Assembly (NCBI GenBank): GCA_036556325.1
Contig: DATBJR010000116.1
Coordinates: forward strand, 1 to 19,837
Source of the DNA: DASSCW01 sp036556325
GTDB lineage: Bacteria; Chloroflexota; Limnocylindria; QHBO01
Direction of reading: 5' to 3'
DNA length: 19,837 nucleotides
Each line of letters opens with the position of its first letter. The stretch's first letter is position 1. Position numbers and translations under genes: made by a program. This document shows positions 13,811-19,837 of this stretch, one piece after another. Under the pieces are notes generated by a model. It ran no database searches. It worked only from the letters and a program-made list of their open reading frames with translations, and was not told where the DNA came from.

Positions 13811-14662
13811 TTACCTGGCCTTCGCCGAGTCCATATCCCGCGGACCAGCCTCGAACTCAAGCGCTGGCACGCTGTCGTCGTGCCAGATGTCGTAGGCCTC
13901 GCCCACCGCGGTCTCGAAGCGCAGGCCCATGATCACGATGCCGGCGAATCCGGCCTGCCGCGCCTCTGACGCGATGGCCTTGGCCACCTGCCAGCCGAAG
14001 GTGCGGCGCTCGCTATCCGGCATGGCGTCCACGCGTGCCCGCAACTCATCACTGATGGCGATGCCGCCAACGCCCTCGATTCGCTTGACCCAGCCAGGGG
14101 ACACTGGCGGCGTGAGCTCCAGGTAGACCGGCGGCGCGTCCGCCAGGCGCAGTCGCTCCGCGACGGGACGAACGGAGACGGGGTCCATGACGGGGCCGGT
14201 GGTGAAGAACTGCCCGCCAACATCGATGCGGCGCTGGAACATCCACTGACGCGACCGGGTGCTCATCCCGACTTCGAATCGGTCCGGGCCGATCGCCTCC
14301 TGCAGCGCACGCAGGTGCTCGACGATCTCATAGCTGTTGCTCCAGTGCTCGACCTCGGGAAGCATGTCGCCCTGGACCACCAGGAATGAGTCCACGCCAT
14401 TGCCCAGCGCGCCGCGCACCTCGCTCTCGATGGCCAGGATGTTCCGGTCGCGGGTGGAGCACACGACGGTGGGTCGCACGTCAGGCACGTCGTGCGTGAT
14501 CCGCGCAGCGAAGGCGTACGGCGAGACGCGCACCTGCTTGAACGGGTTGTCGGTGATCAGGACCCGTCCCCAGCGGCCCTGGAGGCTGGTGTGAAGCATG
14601 CCGGGCAGGCGCGGCGGGTTGATCTCCACCATCTCCGCCCAACCGCCACGTGCTGACAGCAT
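13811..14662 (-). CDS. Methylenetetrahydrofolate reductase-like protein (MetF family)
   Basis: A 283-residue TIM-barrel-type protein of the MTHFR superfamily. VEINPPR (12-18) matches the E-x-x-PP start of the barrel; ITDNP (36-40), CSTRDRN (69-74) and LVVQGDM (95-100) match the T-C/S-RDRN and GD blocks of the family; GGQFFTTGPVMDP (149-161) corresponds to the FFITQPVFD segment, but with Gly replacing Gln. It presumably supplies or handles methyl-tetrahydrofolate for the preceding metE. It starts 6 nt after the metE stop; Met11 at 14632, preceded by GGGCGGAG, is an alternative start. Replacement of the usual Gln and the unusual C-terminal half mean that the substrate could differ (other C1-folate), so I give no symbol. 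Confidence 0.75.
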   Translation of the reverse strand: MLSARGGWAEMVEINPPRLPGMLHTSLQGRWGRVLITDNPFKQVRVSPYAFAARITHDVPDVRPTVVCSTRDRNILAIESEVRGALGNGVDSFLVVQGDMLPEVEHWSNSYEIVEHLRALQEAIGPDRFEVGMSTRSRQWMFQRRIDVGGQFFTTGPVMDPVSVRPVAERLRLADAPPVYLELTPPVSPGWVKRIEGVGGIAISDELRARVDAMPDSERRTFGWQVAKAIASEARQAGFAGIVIMGLRFETAVGEAYDIWHDDSVPALEFEAGPRDMDSAKAR

Positions 14663-14668
14663 CGTCGC

Positions 14669-16852
14669 TCAGGCCGATTGATGGGAAGCCGCTGCGTCGC
14701 GCCGCGCACGAGCCGCCTTGACCATGTCCGCCAGCTGGCGCTCGATCTCTGCCCAGCCACGCGTCTTGAGGCCGCAGTCAGGATTCACCCACAGGTCGGC
14801 CCCGTCCATGAACTCCTCGAAATGCCGAAGCCGCTCGTCCATGACGCCGGCGCCCGGTGAGTGCGGCGAGTGGACGTCGAAGACACCGGGGCCGATCTGC
14901 AGGTGACCATCGGTGAAGAGCTGGTAGAAGGAGCGGATGTAGCTGTCGTCCTTGCTGCGGCTGAACTCGATGGAGGCCACGTCCACGCCGGCATCCGACC
15001 ATAGCGGCACGATGTCGCCAAAGTCGCCGTAGCACATGTGCGTGTGCATCTGGACCGATGCCGGCTGATTGAAGACGTGGTTCAGGGCCGCCCGCACTCC
15101 GCGCGCGTAGATCTCGCGGCGGGCAGCGGCGTCCGCGGTTGGCTGCGGCCACCGCTCGCGCACCGCGGGCTCATCGATCTGCAAGATCCGCGCACCGGCA
15201 TCCACCAGGAAGCCGACCTCCTGGCCAACGGGCTGCGCCACCGCCCAGAACAGCTTGTCGTCGGGGACGCCTGGCGGACGAAAGCTCCAGTTCACGATGG
15301 TCACCGGTCCGGTGAGCATGCCCTTGACAGGCAGCTGCGTGGCGCCTTGGGCGAGCCGCCACTCGTCGACCGTCATCGGCTCCGCAATGGACGGGGGCGC
15401 CGCCAGGATGGGTGGGCGGGTGCATCGGCTGCCGTAGCTGAGGACCCAGCCGTGCTCGGTCGTGAGGAAGCCGTCCATCTGCTGCGCGAAGTACTCGACC
15501 ATGTCGGTCCGCTCGAATTCACCGTGCACCAGCACGTCCAGGCCCATCCGCTCCTGCCAGCCGATGGCGTCGGTGATCATGCGGCCGATGGCCTTCTTGT
15601 AGGCGGCTTGATCCATCTCGCCTTTCGACAGCTGGACGCGGAGATGCCGAACGTCCCCGGTCTGCGGCAGAGAGCCCGTGGTCGTGGTGGGATACGAGGG
15701 CAGGTTGAGGTCCGCCTGCGCTTCGCGACGCGCGGGTCGTGAAGGACGTGCCTGGAGGGCACCCACCTCGGGCCAGTCGGCGATGGGAGCCGCCGTCGCG
15801 GCTGGGGTTGTTCCGTCGGTGAGCGCCTCTGCCCACGAGGCCAGAGCTGTTGCCTTCTCGCGGGCGAACTGGAAGCCGGCCGGCAGGTTCTCCCCCTCGG
15901 TGGTGTACGGCAGAAACATGAGGCTGGTGGACGGGACCAGGCGCACCGTCCGCCGCTCGTCCCCAAGGCTGGCCAGTGCCTGACGAGCGCGCTCGAAGTC
16001 ATCCGGCCACACGCTGCGCCCGTCCATGACGCTGACCACCAGCTCCGGCTGCTGAGCCGCCGCCGACGATGCCACCTGATCCAGCGGCAGCTGGACGGCG
16101 AATCCGCGGCGCCCGAGCGCCTCCACCGTTTCCTCGGAGGGTGCGCCGAACTGCACGGTGACCAGGGGTGGGTCGCCCGGAGTGAGGTCAGCGGCGCCCG
16201 AATAGGCCGTCTCCCACACTGCGACATCGGCGTCGGTCATTGACATGCCCAGCCGCGGCTCGTCCACCTGGAGCCGGAAGTTCGGATCGCGCCGGCGCTG
16301 GATGTTGACCCAGGACCAGAGCGCGTCCCCCGCCTGCCCCGCCGCGGTCTCGCGATCCATGCCCTCGCCCAGGTGACTCATGTTCACCAGGCTGTACGGC
16401 CCGATGACCGACCAGGTCGTATCAGCCTCGCCCAGCGGCTGTCGCCATGGCAGCGGTGTGAAGCGCTCGATCGGCTGGGCGATCTCCGGGACCACGTAGT
16501 GGTAGTTGGTGTCGAACCACTTGGTCATCTCCCACGCCTCGTGCTCCGGCGTCCCGCGGGCGACGGCAGTCAGGGCGGCGAACGGGTCCCTCCGGAGGTC
16601 AGTGGTTGCCCACTCCGGCACGATGCCCAGCATCAGAGCGGTCTCCATGACAGCGTCGTACAGGAAGTAGTCATCGACGGCGCTGCCGATCAGCCGGCGC
16701 TGCTCGGCCAGGTGGACGTGTCGCAGCTCGGCGATCCGGCTGTCGAAGGCAGCCCGATCCATCCGGCCGGACCATGCCTTCTCGAGCGCCCACTTGAGCT
16801 CGCGCCTGGGGCCGATGCGGGGGTAGCCAATGAGCTGGGCAGCGAACGGCAT
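14669..16852 (-). CDS. metE: Cobalamin-independent methionine synthase
   Basis: A 727-residue two-barrel enzyme that moves a methyl group from 5-methyltetrahydrofolate (polyglutamate) to homocysteine without B12, in the cytoplasm. The N-terminal barrel starts IGYPRIGPRRELKWALE. The C-terminal barrel has the zinc set His605 and Cys607 (HTHMCYGDF), Glu629 (ASIEFSRSK) and Cys693 (VNPDCGLKTRGW), plus GPGVFDVHSP. Length is close to the family's roughly 750. The ATG at 16852 has AGGA 8 nt upstream and begins right at the family's usual N terminus; a reading extended to 17116 crosses the divergent methyltransferase and is rejected. Promoter TTGACC-N16-GACAAT lies just upstream. No SAM or B12 riboswitch is visible. 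Operon with the MetF-like gene. Confidence 0.95.
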   Translation of the reverse strand: MPFAAQLIGYPRIGPRRELKWALEKAWSGRMDRAAFDSRIAELRHVHLAEQRRLIGSAVDDYFLYDAVMETALMLGIVPEWATTDLRRDPFAALTAVARGTPEHEAWEMTKWFDTNYHYVVPEIAQPIERFTPLPWRQPLGEADTTWSVIGPYSLVNMSHLGEGMDRETAAGQAGDALWSWVNIQRRRDPNFRLQVDEPRLGMSMTDADVAVWETAYSGAADLTPGDPPLVTVQFGAPSEETVEALGRRGFAVQLPLDQVASSAAAQQPELVVSVMDGRSVWPDDFERARQALASLGDERRTVRLVPSTSLMFLPYTTEGENLPAGFQFAREKATALASWAEALTDGTTPAATAAPIADWPEVGALQARPSRPARREAQADLNLPSYPTTTTGSLPQTGDVRHLRVQLSKGEMDQAAYKKAIGRMITDAIGWQERMGLDVLVHGEFERTDMVEYFAQQMDGFLTTEHGWVLSYGSRCTRPPILAAPPSIAEPMTVDEWRLAQGATQLPVKGMLTGPVTIVNWSFRPPGVPDDKLFWAVAQPVGQEVGFLVDAGARILQIDEPAVRERWPQPTADAAARREIYARGVRAALNHVFNQPASVQMHTHMCYGDFGDIVPLWSDAGVDVASIEFSRSKDDSYIRSFYQLFTDGHLQIGPGVFDVHSPHSPGAGVMDERLRHFEEFMDGADLWVNPDCGLKTRGWAEIERQLADMVKAARARRDAAASHQSA

Positions 16853-16878
16853 GCCGTCAATCCTGCTTGGTGGACGCG

Positions 16879-16906
16879 ATTGTCGCTCACCGGAAATGGC
16901 GGTCAA
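16879..16906 (-). promoter_or_regulatory. Candidate promoter of metE
   Basis: TTGACC (16906-16901), 16-bp spacer, GACAAT (16884-16879) on the minus strand. The expected start near 16872 gives a leader of about 20 nt that includes AGGA. The -10 is only four of six from consensus. Confidence 0.45.
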
Positions 16907-16959
16907 AGCCCCTTTCGGATCAGGACGATCGAATCCGTCGAAGCCGCTGGTGTTCGCGG

Positions 16960-16965
16960 TAGGGT
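16960..16965 (+). promoter_or_regulatory. Leaderless -10 box (TAGGGT) of the methyltransferase
   Basis: TAGGGT ends 8 nt before the ATG at 16974, the same spacing as the boxes at 7359-7364 and 7378-7383. No ribosome-binding sequence fits. Confidence 0.5.
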
Positions 16966-16973
16966 TCGGCCGC

Positions 16974-18176
16974 ATGAGTTGCCGCATCTGCCAGGCCTCG
17001 ACCGAGCAAGTCCTGGATCTCGGCGAATCGCCGCCGGCAAATTGGCTCAAGTCGGCACCTGACGAAGTGCAGGAGTCGTTTCCGCTTGTGCTGGAGTGGT
17101 GCTCGAACTGCGGCAATGTCCAGCTGCGTGACGCGCTCGAGCCCGAGGTCCTCTACCGCGACTATGTCTACGTCACGCCACGCTCGTCAATGCTGCAGGC
17201 GCATTACGACTACCTGCTCTCGTATCTGCTGGCCGACGGTTACCTATCGTCCGAGTCGTTCGTGCTCGAGCCGGGCAGCAATATCGGCTACTTCCTGGAG
17301 CACATTCGAAACCGGGTGGGGCGTGTCCTGGGTGTCGATCCGGCCGAACGGATTGCGGCACTGGCGAACGAGTCGGGAGTACCGACAATCAGCGACTTCT
17401 TCAATCGTTCAGTCGCCCAGCAGATCACGCGGGAGCATGGACTGGCCGATGTGGTCGTTGCCCGCCATTGCCTGGCCCACAATCCTTCGCCCCACGAGAT
17501 GCTGGACGCCGCTTCGCTCGCACTTAAGGACGACGGGTTTCTCGTGATCGAGAACGCGTACGTGCTCAACACGATCGAGAACACCGAGTTCGACCAGATC
17601 TACCACGAGCACATGTTCTACTACTCGATTCGCTCCATGAATACGCTGCTCGGGTTGCATGGCATGCGACTCGTCGATGTGTTGATGTCGTTGGTTCATG
17701 GGGGCTCGATCATCTTCATTGCGCAGAAGGGCCTCGATGGTCCGACGCGCTCCACCGTGCACGCATACGAACCCAGGGAGTCCCAATACCTGAATCGGGA
17801 AGCATTTGCCGCTTTCGCCTCCCGAACCCGGGAGGTGAAGGACCGCCTGAGGGAGCTCGTCGACAAACTGACAGGCGAAGGCAAGTCGATCTCAACGTAC
17901 GGCGCAACGGCCAAAGGAAACACCTTGCTCAACTACGTTGGCATCAATGCGAGCCAGATCCCGTTCTGTGTCGATAGCACAACGATGAAGCACGGGAAGA
18001 TCTTGCCCGGCTCGAATATCGAGGTGATATCGGAGGATGATGCGCGGGCCAGTCCGCCGGATTACTACCTCCTCACGGCCTGGAATTACCAGGACGAGAT
18101 CGTCCGCAAGGTCCGCGACTCGGGCAATTACCGGTCGAGATTCATCGTCCCTATCCCGTTCGTGCAGATCGTCTGA
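16974..18176 (+). CDS. SAM-dependent C-methyltransferase of the TylCIII/NovU type (sugar methylation)
   Basis: A 400-residue three-domain methyltransferase. Residues 1-60 are a zinc-binding domain with Cys3/Cys6 and Cys43/Cys46. Residues about 75-250 are a Rossmann SAM domain: VLEPGSNIGYFLEH (97-110) is motif I, followed by ARHCLAHNPSP and the family signature YHEHMFYYS (210-218) with His211, Glu212 and His213 for catalysis. Residues about 285-400 are the C-terminal nucleotide-sugar-like domain with YGATAKGNTLLNY (309-321). Family members C-methylate NDP-keto-deoxysugars. The start at 16974 sets Cys3 in place; a longer reading from 16830 lies over metE and is rejected. It is followed 10 nt later by the flippase. 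GC content is lower than in the central genes. Which sugar is modified is unknown. Confidence 0.9.
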   Translation: MSCRICQASTEQVLDLGESPPANWLKSAPDEVQESFPLVLEWCSNCGNVQLRDALEPEVLYRDYVYVTPRSSMLQAHYDYLLSYLLADGYLSSESFVLEPGSNIGYFLEHIRNRVGRVLGVDPAERIAALANESGVPTISDFFNRSVAQQITREHGLADVVVARHCLAHNPSPHEMLDAASLALKDDGFLVIENAYVLNTIENTEFDQIYHEHMFYYSIRSMNTLLGLHGMRLVDVLMSLVHGGSIIFIAQKGLDGPTRSTVHAYEPRESQYLNREAFAAFASRTREVKDRLRELVDKLTGEGKSISTYGATAKGNTLLNYVGINASQIPFCVDSTTMKHGKILPGSNIEVISEDDARASPPDYYLLTAWNYQDEIVRKVRDSGNYRSRFIVPIPFVQIV

Positions 18177-18186
18177 GTAGCCAGCC

Positions 18187-19659
18187 ATGGAACCGAGCAG
18201 CACAGCGCCGACCATCGAGGACTCGTCCGAGTTTCGCGAATCGATGGGCTCGTTGCCGGCGACGCTGGTCGTCGGGGCAGGAGCTGTGGTCACGCTGGCC
18301 CTCAGTGTCGTGACCCTGAAGGTCTATGCGCTCGTTCTGGGCCCGGAGGGTGTAGGCGTTCTGGCTCTCCTTCAAGCCTTGCTGAACATAGCCGCAATCG
18401 TCTTTTCGTTCGGCTTGAACGTCACGGTCATCGGTGAGCTGGCGCGGGCGGATCGAGAAGGCAGTGCATCCCGGAGCGTTCTCGAGGGCACCGCTGTTCT
18501 CCTCGCGACCATCGGTGCGCTTATTGCCGTCGTGGTGATCTCTCTGGTCAGCGGAATAGTTGCTGAGACGATTTTTGAGTCGCACGTCGACACGGCAGAG
18601 ATTGTTCTGGTTGGGTTCGCGGCCAGTCTGACCATTCCCGCCTGGGTCCTTCTTGCCATCCAAAACGCGCGCCACCGAATCCGGGTCGTCACCGCCGCCA
18701 ATGTGGGTACCGCCATGGCGGCGGCCGCGATCGGAGTGGCGATGGCAGTTGCGTTCGGCCGCGGAGCACTGGCCCCGATTCTCCTCATTACGGCACTGGC
18801 GCAGCTTCTCATCGCATTGACAGCCGTCCGGCTGTTCGATGGCGGTTTTTCCCGGCAGCTCACTTTCAAATGGGGTTCGGCCGCGCATGTGCTGAGGCGC
18901 AGCCTGCCTGTCGTCGGAAGTCAGATGGCTGGCGTGGGGACCGCCTTTCTCATCCCCGTTTTGGTCCTGAACTTCGCGGGAATACCGGCCGTCGGGCTCT
19001 ACCGTGCGGCTGCTGCCGTGTCGGTGGGCTACCTTGCGTTCTTCCTCGCTTCGCTGACACAGGACTACCTACCGCGGATTGCCGCGGCATCAGACGACAA
19101 TCAGCTCAGGGACCTCCTCGAACGGCGAATGCGGATTGTCATTGGCATTGGTGGACCCCTTATCGTGGCGCTGCTTGCACTTGGGCCGCGGCTGCTTAGT
19201 GCGCTGTATTCGCCCGCATTCGAGCCCGCGAACGTGATCCTCCAATGGGCACTCGTCGGCGATCTGCTTCGCCTTCCAGCCTCGGTCTTGTCTCTTGTCC
19301 TGCTGGGAAAAGGGGCAACGTCTCGTTACGTGATGTACGAAGTGGCGAGTGCCGTTACGGTGCTCGCCGGAACCGTCATTGGCTTGAAGGTCGCAGGACT
19401 GGCAGGAATTGGGATCGGCTACGCTGCGGCGCAGGTGGCGAACTATGCCCTCGTTTGGACCATCGTCCGCCGCTACGCTCCCGCCACTCCGGGACGCCTG
19501 CAGGTCGTCGTAATGGCCCTCACCGCGTTCACCGCCGGGTTCCTATGGATCGGTGTGAGCGACACAGCGCGGCTCGCAGTGTTTGGGACCGTTGCCGTCT
19601 CGCTGGCGCTCGTAGCGTGGCCCCGTTTGGCACGGATGCATGGACGGGGTGCCCTTTGA
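18187..19659 (+). CDS. Wzx-like polysaccharide flippase (MOP superfamily)
   Basis: A 490-residue integral membrane protein with about twelve to fourteen helices. The N terminus (GSLPATLVVGAGAVV followed by LGPEGVGVLALLQALLN) is typical of oligosaccharide flippases, with a YRAAAAVSVGYL segment at mid-protein and the charged loop ERRMRIVIGIGGPLIVA that begins the second half. Such proteins move polyprenyl-diphosphate-linked glycans across the membrane. It begins 10 nt after the methyltransferase stop, so the two are cotranscribed. No obvious ribosome site except AGTAGCC. GC is lower than in the neighbouring left-hand genes. The glycan could be the one handled by the ligase on the left, but it may also belong to a cluster that continues to the right. 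Confidence 0.88.
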   Translation: MEPSSTAPTIEDSSEFRESMGSLPATLVVGAGAVVTLALSVVTLKVYALVLGPEGVGVLALLQALLNIAAIVFSFGLNVTVIGELARADREGSASRSVLEGTAVLLATIGALIAVVVISLVSGIVAETIFESHVDTAEIVLVGFAASLTIPAWVLLAIQNARHRIRVVTAANVGTAMAAAAIGVAMAVAFGRGALAPILLITALAQLLIALTAVRLFDGGFSRQLTFKWGSAAHVLRRSLPVVGSQMAGVGTAFLIPVLVLNFAGIPAVGLYRAAAAVSVGYLAFFLASLTQDYLPRIAAASDDNQLRDLLERRMRIVIGIGGPLIVALLALGPRLLSALYSPAFEPANVILQWALVGDLLRLPASVLSLVLLGKGATSRYVMYEVASAVTVLAGTVIGLKVAGLAGIGIGYAAAQVANYALVWTIVRRYAPATPGRLQVVVMALTAFTAGFLWIGVSDTARLAVFGTVAVSLALVAWPRLARMHGRGAL

Positions 19660-19837
19660 GAAGACAGCGAATCCACTGCCTGCCGATCGTGGGCCACAAC
19701 TCACGCTCCGGTCGTTCCACGGTGACAGGGTCCGCCAGACGCTCGGGAAGTTGTGGCGGGCGACTCCATCCAGGGTGCGCTCATCACATGCAGGCCGGGC
19801 AGGATCGCGCGTGCCCCAACTGGTTGGTCCCTCCCGC
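19640..19837 (+). CDS. Possible start of a further gene (66 codons, open to the window end)
   Basis: An ATG at 19640 overlaps the flippase end by 20 nt and stays open to the last base. The predicted product begins MDGVPFEKTANPLPADRG and is basic (RSFHGDRVRQTLGKLWR). No family is recognisable in this piece. G/C at third positions is only moderate, and the opposite strand is also open here, so this is weakly supported. Confidence 0.3.
   Translation, partial: MDGVPFEKTANPLPADRGPQLTLRSFHGDRVRQTLGKLWRATPSRVRSSHAGRAGSRVPQLVGPSR

Noticed and set aside
16830..16973. 48-residue N-terminal extension of the methyltransferase
   Set aside because: It overlaps the metE start and promoter; the family begins with the Cys-x-x-Cys motif just after the ATG at 16974.
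16853..16973. SAM or cobalamin riboswitch ahead of metE
   Set aside because: The region is only 121 nt, shared with a divergent promoter, and the expected metE leader is about 20 nt; no riboswitch core is visible.
16853..17116. 88-residue N-terminal extension of MetE
   Set aside because: It lies across the divergent methyltransferase start and zinc domain; MetE proteins start at the IGYPRIG region, and 16852 has its own ribosome site.
19473..19837. Minus-strand gene entering from the right edge
   Set aside because: The minus strand is open in one frame, but that frame continues into the flippase without a natural end and has no recognisable motif.

Overview
The window is high-GC bacterial chromosome. 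It has no rRNA, tRNA, CRISPR array, transposase or plasmid/phage marker that I can recognise. The gene families (DegS/DegU-type two-component pair, SufR-like Fe-S regulator, many GT-C membrane enzymes, B12-independent methionine synthase) and the repeated use of a TAnnnT box 6-9 nt before an ATG with no room for a ribosome site (leaderless mRNAs) suggest a GC-rich Chloroflexota lineage (for example Limnocylindria-like) or an actinobacterium. That placement is inference. No outer-membrane-specific gene is visible.

Layout, left to right. (1) 1-476: start of a minus-strand J-domain gene running off the left edge, preceded by a structured intergenic with a strong hairpin terminator. (2) 477-2401, minus: NarL-type response regulator and its cytosolic DegS-like histidine kinase. 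(3) 2472-3995, minus: first of three paralogous polytopic proteins (P1). (4) 4082-4978, minus: two small histidine-bearing membrane proteins and a cupredoxin lipoprotein, in one translationally linked operon. It is transcribed divergently from a SufR-like regulator with C-terminal cysteines (5079-5774, plus). (5) 5755-8825: a GT39/PMT-like GT-C enzyme and the second paralog (P2), divergent from a nearly palindromic 47-bp region that contains both start codons. (6) 9038-13643, minus: a tightly coupled operon of O-antigen-ligase/TPR protein, GT87-like mannosyltransferase and third paralog (P3), driven by a good sigma-70-type promoter. (7) 13811-16852, minus: metE and a MetF-like methylenetetrahydrofolate reductase relative. 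(8) 16974-19837, plus: a sugar C-methyltransferase-type protein, a Wzx-like flippase and possibly the start of another gene.

How it fits together: five or six integral-membrane polyprenyl-sugar-type enzymes, a ligase, a flippase and a sugar methyltransferase point to a cell-surface glycan or glycoprotein locus. The three paralogs each carry a D-x-D...WH...D motif after the first membrane segment and a C-terminal WGGY...DGR block. These resemble in arrangement the first-loop acidic motif and WWDYG motif of oligosaccharyltransferases (STT3/AglB/PglB), so I suggest they are a divergent OST-like GT-C family. The other unusual module is the SufR-like regulator facing the small-membrane-protein/cupredoxin operon, with a candidate GCCAA-N6-TTGGC operator in the shared promoter region; it looks like a redox- or copper-linked membrane system I cannot name.
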